A stretch of 64,000 nt of DNA from Gnetum montanum (GCA_015680685.1 MNCI01028319.1:216586-280585), one strand, 5' to 3'. Positions 33,328-46,792 are shown, counted from the stretch's first letter. Numbers and translations are program-made. The notes: generated from the sequence alone by a model not told the origin.

Positions 33328-35500
33328 AAAAACTCATCCTTGAGTTATATATAAATGGACAAAGTTTCATTACAAAAATTGTGAGGTGACTGAGACTAGA
33401 TTGGCTATCATTACAAAATTGGAGTTGCATTACAAAATTTTATTCAAGTGGATGTAGTACAAAATGACAAAAAGACTAGAAAGATATCAAAGTTTGTAAA
33501 ATTGTAGAGTTCTTCAAAAATTTGCTAAAGATGAATTTTCTTGTTGTCACTAATGGTGGCAAACTTTTCAACTTTGGTTATTATGTTGATGCTTTTGTTT
33601 TTATCTAAAACATTCTTAAATGATGGACTAAAATTTCTTCTCATTGTCCCATGGTCTAATAAACATGTGATGTTTGAGCTTTAATCCCTATATGTGCTAC
33701 TATTTGTCCATGGGCATCATCTTTGTTCTTCTTCTCTTGGCCTCCTTTCCTTTGCTTTTACAAGACCTTCAACCTTAGGGACTCCATTTGGCATTATTTG
33801 AAATAACCAAAGGATCAAAATTATTTTTGATAATTTTTCATTAATGATTAACCCTTCATGAATCCTTAGTTAGCTCAAAATTTGAAAAAGTTTTAGCATG
33901 TAAGCTCAAGATGATTTCGTAATAATGTTTCCCAAGGCTCTAAGGTAACTAAAATCATCAAGTTGTTCAAATTATTTTGATTATTTTTACTATTAGTTAT
34001 CATAATGTTTGAAAATGGGATGTTAGAAAATTTTTTAAAAAGTATATTCCTAATCTCCCCACGATAAATGAGATTGACTTCAGAAGTGCAAAAATTTTCA
34101 AACAATTAAAACCAAAGGTCTAATTCACAAGATGGCCAAGAAATTTTGAATATAGAGGAAATTTCAACATAAAAGCATTAAAAATAACTTAAAATTGATG
34201 ACAAGTTAATCGTAAAATCATGCATAAATTCAAAGAAGTAATCAATGATGTTCTTGAAGATGTAAGGTTTGGTTAAGAGCCATGATCAACAAAAGTTATG
34301 CAAGTGGATCCTTTCCAAAGTATGCTCCTTCCATAATTCCCTTGCATAACCACTTCTATAGATGTCAGTCGGCACCTTAGAAGTTAAATGTAGATCATGC
34401 CTTTGTTCCAAACAACACAAAATCGTCTTGGTAAGGACTTTGCATTGTACTATACTAAACCATTAGGCGCATAATTGCATGCAACAATGAGGTGAATAAT
34501 GGGATGATAAGGGATTGTAGAGATTGGGATGTCAGATACTTAACCATGTCTACAATAGGTTCTTATGTCAATTTTGATTAAGATGACCATCATACCTATT
34601 TGTCCAAGTTTCAGACCAAGTCCATACCATTAAGAATGGCCTTGCATTAATGTGTCTCTTCTTGGTGACCATCATGAGCCCACAACAACCACAGAGAACG
34701 AACATCACTCTAAAAAGGGAAGAAAATAGAAGAAGGAAGGGCCTTAGCTAGAGGGGTGCCTTCAAGAATGGGTGACATGCCTTTCCCAGCCCATAACTAG
34801 TGTTTGTAGCCCATTATTGTGTCAAAGGGTTGTGCTTTGAATTCTTGTTGTTTATTTTATTTTGTTTTCTCTCTCTCTCTCTTTTTCTTTTCTTTCTTTT
34901 CTTTTGTATTCTTTTTTTATACATATGGGAATCACACCATGTAAATACATGCTTCCTATTTATTGGTCAACAATAGGAGTGATGATACGTTCCATGAAAT
35001 GTCATAGACCACAAGAAGGAAGTCAAGAAGAGAACCCAACAAATCTCCTTGAAGTCACATCCTTTGCCATTTCCACTTGGTCTTTCCATCTTTCTTCAAG
35101 GCATAATGATTAGTAGTTAATTTTAGTTTCGTGTAAGAAGAACCATATTACTTTCATGATAAAGACCTTTTATTTAGAGATGCTTGAGGGATGGATGATG
35201 TGGTCTCACTACATTGCATAATTATTTACCCAATCATCTTGATAGCATAGGATAAAAACCCAACACATGGTGTTGACTTTTGCATCATGAATGGCAATAT
35301 TATTAACAAAAACATAGTAGACTTTCATAAAACATAAAGAAAATAACTTAAGAAAAAAGAAAATTATAAAGAAAAGAAAATTTACAAGAACAAAAAACAT
35401 ATTAAGAATTGGAAAATTTTTGAAAAAATAGAAAAATGATAAAAATAGTAAAATAAAAAAGTGAAAATATACTTATTAGTTCTTGATTTAAGATGGGGCA
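33328..35500 (-). other. Non-coding block of family C
   Basis: No coding frame. It contains the stem-loop at 34295-34350, a (CT)n run at 34867-34881 and T-rich tracts around 34880-34920. The region after the stem-loop, where ORF2 would be expected, holds no recognisable homology. Confidence 0.55.
34295..34350 (-). promoter_or_regulatory. Conserved RNA stem-loop, family C
   Basis: Minus-strand arms GTTATGCAAG (34350-34341) and CTTGCATAAC (34304-34295) pair perfectly over 10 bp around a 36 nt loop. Compared with family A, the inner CA/TG pairs have become TG/CA: two adjacent compensated changes. Confidence 0.7.
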
Positions 35501-38298
35501 TCTCCCCCATGACTAAACTCATGGACGAGCATTCAGAAAATGGACTACACATTCCCTTGGTTATGCACCATAAGTTTTCCATTTATCATCTTTAATGATT
35601 TAATTTTTCACTAAGTAGCATATTTAACATTGATGATAATCCTATTTCAATCATTTGGAGACTTATCTTCAATTGGACTTGAAGGTATTTCCTTTTGAGA
35701 GGGTCCAGATATGTTATCTTTTTTATTTTCTATTTTAATTCCTGGGTCTCCTTGTTTAATATCTTCTTTTGCTATATACTCAAGAGTGCAAGATGTCCAT
35801 TTTGAAGTTCTCTGTTTGGTTCATTTTCGTAAGACTAGAACTAATAAGTGGATTGGTTGTTTCCATACCTATTTTGAACAATTTGATGTTCTGATTCTTG
35901 AGCCACTTGGTGTCTTTTGGTTTAGTGGCTATTGTGTAGACATAGTTCTGCACACACATGTGTTCCTCAAGCTTTTTTGTGGGTTGGTATAGGGACCGTG
36001 TTATCATTTTGAACTTTTAGCCCACAACTACATACGTTATCATTATTAGTAGTACATGGAATTTTTTGTCTCTCCACAGTGATAGGTTCATCTTTTATAT
36101 TTTATGTCAAAATGATAATGGTTGTTGACTTTTGCATAGGATTAGGAGACATTGTTTTTGTAAGAAAGGGGATTACACTAGATTGTCCTTGTGCTAGTTC
36201 TAATGAGCTAGTAGGTCTACTAGTTTTATTCACATGTGTGGAAATTGTCCTAAAGAAAGAATGTTTTAAAGACTTTTCCTGAGATCTACTAACATGATTA
36301 TTTGCTTGTATGTTCACAACACAAGTGGCATTCTTCTGTTGGGGTTCTGGTGCCAATCCTTCTTGCATTGTTGGTGGTGACATATGATAGAGGGAAGTAT
36401 GAGAGTGTTGAGAATGTGATGAAGGATAAGAGATACGAGATGGTGATCCCATAGGAGATGTTGTGGATTGATGATATTCAGGAGAGTAGTAGTAGTGACT
36501 TGAGGTAGAGGAAGTAGAACCATTTGTAGAAATAGGTTGTTGAACATAGTATCCATAAGGATCTAGTTGGCAATAAGGGTATTGCTAGGTTGTTGATGGC
36601 ATCTTCCATGACTATGGGATTTTCCACTATGGTTAATAGTAGTTTTTATGTTGATAATAAGTCCAACTAGGATAATACTATTGGTTGTAGGAACATCTAT
36701 AATTGCCTTGTGGATAGGGCAATCTCCTAGGCATTTGCTTTTCTACAAACTTGGGATTCAAAGAAAAAGCCCCAAATTCTTGTAGATGTGACATAACTAG
36801 ACAATAATCCTTTGGATGTTCATATTGGTAGATGTCACATCCATCATCCTCTTCTATATCTAAGTCTCTAACCTCTTCTAATATAGCTATTTTTCCTTTT
36901 TGTCAATAAGTGTACCTACCTGTTTCTTTGTTCTTTTTCCTCTTCTTATTTTGATCACTTGATCCTTTTTTCATTACCTTCTCCTCCATGATTTCCAAGT
37001 AGGTTGTAACTTTTCCATTCATAAACTCCCACATCTTATCTACCCTTGCTTCAATCTCAATGATAGACTTTTGTATTGTCAAGGTTTGTTGTGAAGTCAG
37101 CTCATCAAAAGCTACCTCTTTCTCCTAATCATAAATATGGACCTCTTTTGTTTAAATATTTGGATCTCAGTTATATTCCTCTATGCTCTCCCTTTTACAT
37201 AATTCTCCTTCTTTTCCCACATATTCAACTAGCCTCTATATCCGATGGGCTCTCAATTCTGATAATCGTCCTTGGGCATAGATCTTAATAGTCTCCTTCG
37301 TTTTGTTATGAAGCCCATCTATGATGTGGAGAAACTACTCTTTTTGAGAAAAACCATGGCTTGGAAATCTATGTAGTAGAGAATAGTATCTATTCAAGAC
37401 TACATCCAAGGATTCATGTTTTTCTTGCTTCCACCCTTGGATATGTTTTCTTAGATTTGACACTCTTTCATAGGTATGGTATTTTTGTTGAAGAGCTCAA
37501 GCATTATAGACCATCAATGAATTGAATCTGGTTCCAACGATCTATACCAACTTTTAGCTTTTTCTATTAATATCCTAGGAAAGAGCTTAAGCTTTTGCCA
37601 CTTACTTTTGATATTTTGCAAGGCATAGGCATTGTGGAAGGCTTGTAAATGATGTTGTGGATCAGAGTTATAGCCTCCCTCAAATTTAGAAATGTTATTA
37701 ATATCAAACTATTTGATGTTGCTTTCCCTTTGATGCCTATGGGGTATTCTAACTGTTTCAATGATTTGTATCATTCTTTTGGTGGCCAAAAAGGATTCAT
37801 CATCATCAAACATATATTGATGATAATCTCTATTTCTATTTGTCTGATTATGATGATCTAATTTATGCTCCATTTGATATCTTGTATCTTGTCTTTCATT
37901 TCCATTTCTATTTTCATCTCAAACCCTTAATGTATCTCTATCTCTATACCTACATTCATCTTCATCAAAACTAGATTTTGAAGAGGAAGAGGAAGATGGT
38001 GAACTAGGAGAATCACCATGGCTCTTGTATCTCCCCTATGGTTCCTTGATTTATCTCTTCTAAGTTTGGAGGAGTTCCTAGGCCTTGGGGCCTTTCTTGT
38101 TCTTGGACTGACTCCATCCCCTCTAGGATTGTCTATATTAGTTGAACGTAGTCTTTGAATGTAGTAAGGGCCTACATGAGCATATGTGATCCCCACTCGC
38201 AGTTGTTCACTTCAACTTTCTTCAGTGTAGATCCTATCATTTCTCCTATTAGTGTTCTCATCATGTGATGGATTATTGGCTCTATGTGAAGGAGACAT
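35501..38298 (-). pseudogene. Retrotransposon gag remnant, family C
   Basis: The minus-strand ATG is at 38298-38296 (MSPSHRANN). A gag-domain segment like that of family A (EGGYNSDPQHHLQAFHNAYA type) is near 37690-37620. The C-terminal part is Ser/Pro/His-rich (SPSRISYPSSHSQHSH near 36450). PPT-like motifs lie at 36598-36614 and 35501-35515. Frames are broken throughout. Confidence 0.6.
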
Positions 38299-38411
38299 GT
38301 TTTTAATGAATAATATGTGTGATTTAAAATATTAATTTTTCTTAAAAGATAAGTCATTAATACTTTTATAGCGATTGTTTGTATTATAACTAATCTAGAT
38401 AACTAGCACCA

Positions 38412-38429
38412 TCCTTGACAATGATGCCA
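38412..38429 (-). other. Decayed primer-binding site, family C
   Basis: TGGCATCATTGTCAAGGA on the minus strand, a degraded version of the tRNA-Asp type site of family A; the changes are mostly C-to-T or G-to-A type. Confidence 0.5.
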
Positions 38430-38430
38430 A

Positions 38431-39375
38431 TGATGAGTGGTAGGTACCCCCTATGCCCAACCATACGAATCACAAACATTCATGTGTAATTCAATCAAAT
38501 TTCATGGATGGAACTAGTGTGGTATCTAGATTGTTAAGTATTAATTGTAGGTTGCTGTCTTTTTACTTACACTAATGGTAGCTTTATGACATATAGTTTA
38601 GTCCAAAGTGAGGCTTATGATTATTGATGTTGTGCATCCCTTAAACTAACTGAATAATAATGTAGACATTAATTATTTAAACTAATTAATAATAAAAAGA
38701 TAAACCCTAAACTATCCTAAGGCAATGAGTATCCATTCTCAGCTTGTCGTACACGTTCTGAACTCACGTATCCACTACTAGGATTACCAAGTTTTATGCT
38801 ACTGGGCAAACCAAGTAATAACACTACCAAGATTATCAAGAAAATATGTGTTTATGCTTGAAACCTATCATGCTCATTCCACAAATTGATTAACATGCAT
38901 AGAAATATAAATGTTAACTAAGTACATATAAAATAAATTGCATTGAAAGTAAATATATTCTAAGTCAAAGTGTTGCAATGAATAGGAATCAATCTCAATC
39001 TTATCGTCGTATATGGAATGTGTCCAAGTACAATGCCACTTAAATAAGATGTTGTACAGTTGACTCACATCCATGCTACAAGCACTCACTAACTGTTTGC
39101 TAGGATTACAAGAGAAAATTGCAAGAGTTTAGCTACACTACTAACCAAATGGTGTCAAATACGCATTAGGTGCTCACATATTTATAGGCAAATATAGGCA
39201 TTACATCAATGGGGATGCGTTAACACATTTAGCTATGTCAATGGGGATGCATCAACAGGGATGCATTGCTCATCAATGCATCAATGCATTTTCATCCACA
39301 TAGATGAGATGATGCATCTAAGATGTGTCAACGGGAATGTGTCGACGAAGTTACCCAACATATCACGCCTCATCA
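38431..39375 (-). repeat. 5' LTR of family C
   Basis: 945 bp, aligned with 32334-33311 and ending CTCATCA on the plus strand. It carries the same GATGCATC/GATGGG-type repeat array (39200-39350). Confidence 0.8.
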
Positions 39376-39699
39376 AAGTTGTTGGTTTTTTGGTATCATG
39401 AGGGGTTACACCTTGCAAACCCCAAATGCTATGAAGATTTGGAAATTCAAGTTTTATCACCTTGATGAAATTACAATAGGATGCGATCCACAAGAAGTTG
39501 AAGTTACCTTTCGACTAGGAGAAGGTGCAACTTGCAATTGCTTGTAGTTGGTCATCCAAGATTTTTTAAAAAGTGTTTTCAATATAGAAAGTTCAAGAAT
39601 TGGACATCATGCTTATAAAAGACAAAGGCAACAAAAGAATTGAGGGTCTTTTGGTCATTTTAGGTTAATTGTAAGATCATTAAGCCTTATGCTAGCTCT
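39376..39699. other. Flank between family C and the next Gypsy element
   Basis: No gene recognised. It may hold the start of the Gypsy 5' LTR, but the 3' LTR region cannot be aligned this far. Confidence 0.4.
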
Positions 39700-40016
39700 T
39701 TGATATTATGATTCTTCATCTGTTAAGAGGTAACAATTAAGAGGGATGATTTGTCTCATGTCTTACATCCATTGCAAACTTTTATGAGGTTTGTTGTGCA
39801 TAGGAGGCTCAATACTTCCATAGTCCCTTGGCTTGTGTATTCATGAGTCTTATTTTATGTATTTCATGCTTCATGCATTAATTAAAGAGGTTTTTAGTAG
39901 TATGTTCCTTTCTTACCTCTTGTGGATGGAATTGGGTATGTTTGGTTTGCGTTATGAGATGGTTTTAGGTTGTAATTATGTATGAATTTCTTAATTCTCT
40001 AAGGAGTCATACTAGC
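39700..40016 (+). repeat. 5' LTR (part) of Gypsy element
   Basis: Aligns with 44607-44928 from the TGATTCTTCATCT phrase (39708) to the end. The real start may be further left. Confidence 0.6.
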
Positions 40017-40018
40017 TT

Positions 40019-40034
40019 TGTTATCAAAGCATAG
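40019..40034 (+). other. Primer-binding site (tRNA-Met type)
   Basis: TGTTATCAAAGCATAGG starts here and differs from the usual TGGTATCAGAGCATAGG by two bases. Confidence 0.6.
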
Positions 40035-40189
40035 GATTTGAATATTAGGGCATTTCATGCCATTTTTTTGATGTTTTGCATGCTTGGTTAGTGCTCAAAT
40101 TTAAGGTATAATGTTCATAGTGTCTTGAATTTATGTGGACTGTGTTAGATCTAGAATTGTGTTGATTCTTGTGTTAATTATTTGGGAAA

Positions 40190-41370
40190 CACAATACCCA
40201 AGATGAAATTAATTCAAGCCTTAAACAAAGAGATGGATGAACTTATATCTACCTTCAAGATGGCTGTGAATAGATTAGAATAAGTAAATGCTAAACTTGA
40301 TGCTAATGTAGGTCCATTTTAAAGAAGAGATGATGTTGCAAATCCATTAGTTCATAAGGATGAAGGAAAATATGAAAATGAAAGAGAAGATGATGAGAAG
40401 GCTATGCATTTAGTTCATGAAAGTATTGAATCACATGCTTCAAGGATTCCAAGAGGAAGAAATCCAAGTCTTATGTGACATCTCAAAGGGCTCCATCACT
40501 TGATCATTCATCAAGGTCAAGTTCATCAAGGAATTTAAGGCTAGATGATGAGAATTAAGCAAGACTTGCAAAAACTTTTAGAATTGCATCAAGGCTTCCA
40601 TATGTAGAGTTGAAGTCTTTCAATGGGATTAATGGCTCACATGCATTTGAGTCATGATTGAAGACTTTGAACAAGAATTTTGAATTAGACAAGATGCCTA
40701 ATCATCTAAGGATACTAGTCACTAAATCCAAACTTGAGGGAATGGATACTAGTCTTATTCATTCAACATGCAAAACAAAGTTCATGTTAGGGAATGGTCA
40801 TTCATGCAATGCATGTTAACAAAAAAGTATGAGCAAACCAAGCAAAGATAAGAGATAACTATGAATTTGAAGCATCTTAGATAAGGTGAAAAGGATGTAA
40901 AGAACTTCTACCTTAAGTTTTTTCATTTGTTTCATCAATCCAAGTCACATTATAGTGACTATGAGTAGGCATCCATATTTGTTGGAGGTTTGAAAATACA
41001 ATATTAATAGGAGTTGATATTCTACAAGCCTCAAACCTTAGATGAGGCTTATGAATTGGCTAGCAAGGTTAAAAAGAAATTGAATGGCTATGAGAGCAAA
41101 GGAAAAGGACCATCCAAGGGCAAGGGCAAGGGTCCCAAATGGGAAAAGAAATTCAACTCCAAGAAGGCCAAAGAAAACCATAAGGAGAAGAAGCATTAAA
41201 AGAAGGACAATGAGGATAAAGGCAAAGCCAAAGGGGACTCAAGTAAGGAAGGCAAGGATTCCAAACTTCAATGCTTCAAATGTGGTGAGATTAGACATAA
41301 GTAATGGAATATCCACTTTAGAAGATCATCAAATATGGACAAAGAAGGTTCATGTAATCAAGCTACTCTA
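40190..41370 (+). pseudogene. Gypsy gag remnant
   Basis: Starts with a coiled N-terminal part (ATG 40203 region), then a Gypsy gag core around 40600-41060 and a Lys-rich linker (KGKGPSKGKGKGPKW, 41098-41145). A zinc knuckle CFKCGEIRHK is at about 41270-41300, with its last Cys position lost after a stop codon. Several stops and a frame change. Confidence 0.65.
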
Positions 41371-41422
41371 AGAGATAATCCTAATGCTCCTAAATAGAAG
41401 ATGTCAGTAAATAAATTTATTC

Positions 41423-41770
41423 ATGGAACATTCCTATATAAAGGATAACCCCAATAGGAGATTGTTATTTAGATTTAGGTCTATATGTCTTAAGAATGTG
41501 AAATGGATTCATATCTTGATTGATGGAGGTACTCAAGAGACTGTTATTTCTTCTAGGGAAATTGCTAGATTGGAGCTAATAACTTATCCTCGTACTAGAT
41601 CCTACAACATGCATTAGTTGTCTAGAGATTTCTCCCAAGTTGTCAGGAAGCAATGTGTTTTAAAATTAAAATTTGCTAGCTATGTTGATCATGTTGTTTG
41701 TGATGTTTTACCAATTGATAGTGCTAATGTCATATTGGAAAGACCTTGAAATTTTGATAATGATGCCAAG
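41423..41770 (+). pseudogene. Gypsy aspartic protease remnant
   Basis: The segment LIDGGTQETVIS at about 41516-41550 matches the active-site region of retroelement proteases (usually D-S/T-G or D-G-G). The frame is broken downstream. Confidence 0.55.
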
Positions 41771-41959
41771 AATGTATGATAAGTGGCTAGAGGAGATGAA
41801 AGCCATGAATTGATTCTAATGATAGCTAAGCAAGTAAGAAATCAATTTTCAATAACTGCATCTTTGATCATGTTAGATAAGAGGAAGCACATCAAAAACA
41901 TGATGGGGCAGACATTAGTTTTGTGGTGGCATCGTCAATTTCATCATCCATGGATGAGC

Positions 41960-43340
41960 AATGTAAACTTCTAGCAATAGTTAGGGAGTTGAGCAAGCAA
42001 TTTCCAAATGTCTTTAAAAGGAAATTGAAAAGTTTGCCACCTAAGAGGAATGTGCAGTACCAAATTAACTTCATACTAAGCACTACAATTCCAAATGAGA
42101 GGGTATACTAGATGGCACGAAATCAAAAGAAAGAATTGCAAAGGGAAGTGAAAAAGCTACTTGCAAACAGATTTGTGAGGAAGTCCATATTACCTTATGC
42201 AATTCCAATTATGCTAATTCCTAAGAAGAAAAGTAAAACTAGAGAATGTGCATTAACTCAAGAGTAGTGAATAGGATCACTTTGAGATATCATTTTCCTA
42301 TTCCAAGAATGGATGATATTTTGGATGCTTTAATAGATGTTGAAGTCTTTAGCAAAATTGATTTGAAGAGTGGTTATCATCAAATTAGAATCAGGCTAGG
42401 TAATGAATGGAATATAGCATTCAAAACTTTGAATGGCTTGTTTAAATATCTTGTGATGTCCTTTTGGCTTGACAAATGCCCCTGCCATATTCATGAGGTT
42501 GATACATGATGTTCTTACGGAGTTGATTGGAAATTATGACATTGTTTTGTTTAATGACATCCTTGTTTATAACTCTAATGAGAAGGAGCATGTGGGTCAT
42601 TTGAAAATGGTGTGCTAAAAATTAAATGAGATACAACTAGTGATCAACTCAAAGAAGTGCAACTTCATGTAAAGAGAGATCACATGTTTGAAGCATGTGG
42701 TTTCTAAAAATCTAGTGAAGATGGAGGCAGCCAAAATGAAAGCCATCAAGGATTGGCCAACACCAAATAATGTTGAAGAGGTACATTCTTTTCTTAACTT
42801 GGTAGGCTTCTATAGAAGGTTCATTAGAAACTTCAATGACATTTCATGGTCTATGTTTGCTCTCTTAAACAATAATCAAACCTTTAAGTGGGATGCTGAA
42901 ATGCAAGGGGGTTTTAATTGTTTGAAAGAAAAGATTACACGTGAACTAATGCTTGCAATTCTAGATTTTGGAAAACTCTTTCAAGTGGAGGTGGATGCTA
43001 GTGGGCTAGCAATTCGAAGGGTCTTGTCCCAAGAGAAAAGGCCTATTGGACTTTTTTTAAAAAAGCTCAATGAATCAAGGAAAAAGCATAGTGTTTGTGA
43101 GAAGGAGTTGTACACTATCCTTCAACTCATTAAGCATTGAAGATACTATCTATTGCTCAAAGAATTCTTATTGATGATTGATTACAAAGCACTTCAATTC
43201 TTGAATTTACAAAAGAAGATAACTACCAAATACATGAAGTGGGTGGTATAGTTGCAATAGGTCAATTTTGTTTTGAAACATAAGAGTAGGAAGAGCAATG
43301 TTATGGCTAATGGGTTATCAAGAGTACATGCTGTGAATTT
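41960..43340 (+). pseudogene. Gypsy reverse transcriptase and RNase H remnant
   Basis: RT segments include FPIPRMDDILDAL and FSKIDLKSGYHQIRI (42297-42391). The catalytic motif reads LFNDILVYN at 42547-42573; the first Asp of the usual FDD pair is Asn (codon AAT 42553-42555). 42688-43140 continues RT connection and RNase H (WPTPNNVEEVHSFLNLVGFY, then VEVDASGLAI). RNase H ends near 43340. Confidence 0.8.
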
Positions 43341-43479
43341 TGGTTCACCATAAGTAAAAGGTATGAATGATTTTGCTCATTTGTATAATGATAATGTTAA
43401 TTTTAGGTAAGTTTAGAAGGATTTGAATGGCCTTTTGATTAGGAGAGTTGATCAATGAAGGAATTACCACATCTAAAGT

Positions 43480-44545
43480 TGTATCCTATTCAAGAATTGA
43501 AAGGTGTGTATCCCAGAATATGATTTTTGAGCCAAGATCATCATGGAAAAGCATTATGAAGGGTTGGTAGGCTATATGGGGAGAGATAAGACCCTAGAGC
43601 TTGTTGGAAGAACTACTTATGGCTAGGTATGTCTACCCAAATCTAAAAATTTATGAAGGAATGTTTTACGTGTCAAAAATTCAAAGAGGAAAAGGGTGTT
43701 GATAGTCATTATTTATCATTGCTTATTCCTAAATTGCTATGGGAAAGAGTGTCAATAGATTTCATTGGAGGAATTTCTAAAACAAGGAGTGATAATGATT
43801 CAATCTTTGTTATGGTGGATAGGCTTACCAAAATGGCACATTTTATTCCTTGTAAGAAGTGATGCTTCCTATGTTACTAATTTATTTACCTAACATGTTA
43901 TTTGTTTGCATGGCATTCCATTATTAATTATGAGTGATAGGGACTCAAAATTTACAAGTCATTTTTGGAGATCCTTGTGGAAGATTTTGGGGACCAAATT
44001 GAATTTCTCACATGCTTATTATCCTCAATTCAATAGGCAAATAGAGGTAGTGAATAATTCTTTGTTGAAGATCTTAAGATTTTTATGTAATGATCAACCA
44101 AGTTGGTGGAAAATTTTATTATGTCATTGAATTCTCTTACAATAATGCATTTCATTCCAACATTAGGAAGACTCCTTTTAAGGAAAATTATGGGTTTACT
44201 CATAGAATGTTGGATAATGTGAAGCATTTTGATGGAAAGACACCATCGAGTCTTGAATTTATGCAAGACATGAAAGATTTGTATTCCCAAGTGAGAAAAA
44301 AACTAGTCGAGAAGATTAAAGAGGTGTCCCAAAAGAAGAATGAGGGCAAGAGAAAGCCCAAATTTTAGGATAGTGAACTTGTTTGAATACATTTGCATAA
44401 GAAGAGGTTGAGGGAAACCAATTTTTCCAATTAAAAGGAAATAAGATGGGGCCTTTCAAAATCAATGACAATGCTTTTGAGATTTTAATGTTTAACAATG
44501 TCAATGTCTTTTGTTTTCAATGTTACAGATTGGACACATTATCAT
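43480..44545 (+). pseudogene. Gypsy integrase remnant
   Basis: The zinc-finger end (CFTCQKFK) is at 43661-43685. The catalytic core has SIDFIGGI (first Asp, about 43760), MSDRDSKF (second Asp, about 43930) and EVVNNSLLKIL (Glu, about 44045), so the DDE residues remain although the frame is broken. The C-terminal GPF-type module is readable after 44380 (GPFKINDNAFEIL). Confidence 0.75.
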
Positions 44546-44606
44546 AGGCTTGATATTGATCAAACCTTAAAAATTGAACTCATGTGAATAACAATTTTGA
44601 GTTTTG

Positions 44607-44928
44607 GCATTGTGATTCTTCATCTATTAAGAAGTGAGAATTGAGAAAGATATTTGGACTCATGCCTTACATCCATTACTGTGTTGTAAGGTTTAGTATA
44701 TATAGGAGGCTTAGTACTTCCATAGATCCTTAACTTATGTGCTCATGAGCCCTACCTTATATATTTTTTTATGTATTTCATGTTACATGCATTAATTAGA
44801 AAGGTTTTCAGTGGTGTTTTCCTTTCCTATGTCTTGTGCTTAGAATTGGGGATGTTTGATATGGGTTATGAGGTAGTTTTGGGTTGTCATTAAGTAGGAA
44901 TTGCTTAACTCTCCTAAGAGCTATAGCA
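44607..44928 (+). repeat. 3' LTR (part) of Gypsy element
   Basis: Matches 39700-40016 and ends in ...TATAGCA. Internal phrases such as GGAGGCTTAGTACTTCCATAG are shared between both copies. Confidence 0.6.
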
Positions 44929-46792
44929 ATTTCCCAAATACAACTATATTCTGAATTCAATCATGATTCTAAAATTTCCACTAGTTCAATTTCATCATTT
45001 TTGTATCCTCACAAGAAATTAATTCTTCCATAAAAATTCAACCAAATTTGAAAAGTAACACAAAGAAATTTTTAAAGAATAAAAATTAATCAAGATAAAA
45101 TGTGATGGCTAACAAAAAAAATTGAAGGAAAATGTAATACATAAAATGAAACTTGATTGCTCAAAATCTACATCTTAGACATTTATAATTTTATTTCTGA
45201 ATTTAAAATTAAATTGATACCTTACTGTTTTTGTTTTATTTTTAAACTTTTCACAATCCTATCATCTTAATTTATAATTAAGATCTCTCCAATATACCTC
45301 AAATCATACTTTATTAATATAATCCCTTTTCACTTACTGAAATAAAAAAACCTTTACACTTTGACTAGCTTTTGAAACTAAAACTAATTTTTTGTTGCCC
45401 ATTGGAATTGAAATTATGACCTAGATTTTATTAGTAGAAACAAGAAAATTCCCCTAATTTATTCTCTTCATGATAAAACTAACCAACCTTTTATAAATGG
45501 TAAATAAAGTGTTATATAAATACCAAAATAAGACTATTACCTTGAAGAAATCTTTTTTCTGTTCAATTAACTTCAAAATCAAAAATGAGAGATCTTCATA
45601 CAAGCAACCCAACCCATCTAAATCAAAAAAACATAACCAAAAGTATTTGACAATGAAAACACATTATCATTAACACTGTTCACAGTTTTGCCTTTTATCC
45701 CCTTTTCCACCAACTTATCTAAAAATAATATTACAGAGATATTACAACAAAACATGGTGGCACGAAATCAAAGAAATCAAAGAAACAAGCAAAGTTGATA
45801 AAGATTCTAATGTTTACAAACAAGTTACACGCAGTATCACCACTTAAATATCTACTAATTAATTAATTGTTTCCTTTAATAGATTAATCAGAACTTAAAT
45901 ATCTACTAATTAATTAATTGTTTCCTTTAATAAATTAATCAGAAATTATTGTGCAAATCAAACTCCCTAGAATCGAAACATTGACTGCATATTATTATGA
46001 ATATTGCTAAGGTTTTCAATCATATGCATTATAGCCTAACTAATAAACAGGAAGTTTTCTATATTAATAAAGTATCATAAATAAATTTCAAAATCATGCT
46101 ACCAAACTTGATGTTTTTAAGTTTTCAAATTGTTTATTTGCAGCAACGATCTCGTTGTCAGTTCATATTAACATATAATACTCATCTTCTTATTCGCAAC
46201 GTTCGGTAGTAGGGTTTCCACAGTTTTTTTCTTTTTTCCCTAACCGTCTTTTCAATTGCTGGAAATTGATGCATCTGTCTGCTCTAACTCCAAAAATACT
46301 AATTCCTTGTAAACATCTATGCTACGTTAAGAATCAACACGTTTAAGACAAGATACCATAAAATCAAGAACTGAAAGTTCAAACATCTTTAAAGCAAAGC
46401 ATGGAAAAGGATGAACCCCAAAGATACTTAACATTTCAAAGCCAAACATTAAAAATTATTTGGATTGTACATTCTTTTATTTCTAGAAATTATATCAATA
46501 GGATATATGTCCATAGGGAGAGGCTCGTAATTAAGAGTTTTCTCAACGTTGAATCCAAATAAAAGCTCACAGTATTATTTCTCTCCTGCATTAATCATCG
46601 TGAGTTAGCAACAAGGGTTTAAAACCTCCCCTTTCTTATCAGTAGAGCATGGCAGGTTCAACCAGTAGAGGAATCCGATCCAGAGTTATTCAGAATCCAG
46701 CCTGGCTCTGCCCCTTTTTTGAGGTTCCTTAATAATCCGTGCCATTATCGTCACAGCAAGGATTCTTTACAACAGGTCATACAACTTTTCAA
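44929..46792. other. AT-rich 3' flank of the cryptochrome gene
   Basis: No gene recognised. The part from about 46450 to 46792 should contain the 3' UTR and polyadenylation site of the minus-strand cryptochrome gene. A 51 bp tandem duplication lies at 45842-45943. Confidence 0.5.
45842..45943. repeat. 51 bp tandem duplication
   Basis: Two adjacent copies of a 51 bp unit starting ACTTAAATATCTACTAATTA (45842-45892 and 45893-45943) with one difference (AGATTAATCA against AAATTAATCA). Recent slippage or unequal crossover. Confidence 0.9.

Larger units (their letters stand above)
32334..39375 (-). mobile_element. Family C LTR retroelement (relative of family A)
   Basis: Minus-strand element with LTRs 38431-39375 (5') and 32334-33311 (3'). 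The flanks AATTT (32329-32333) and AAGTT (39376-39380) form a 5 bp target-site duplication with one change. The LTR ends (TGATGAG...CTCATCA), the primer-binding site region, the gag type, the polypurine motif and the stem-loop match family A in layout but are clearly diverged. No pol is found, and ORF2 cannot be recognised in the 33328-34290 interval. Confidence 0.8.
39700..44928 (+). mobile_element. Ty3/Gypsy element with gag-pol (decayed)
   Basis: Plus-strand element flanked by matching LTR sequence (about 39700-40016 and 44607-44928). The primer-binding site, gag, protease, reverse transcriptase, RNase H and integrase are in Ty3/Gypsy order. All domains are broken by stops and frame changes. 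No ORF2 or chromodomain is seen. The LTR 5' boundaries are uncertain. Confidence 0.8.

Noticed and set aside
33328-34290. ORF2 of family C
   Set aside because: Position is right, but no segment could be aligned with ORF2 of A or D, so it was not annotated.
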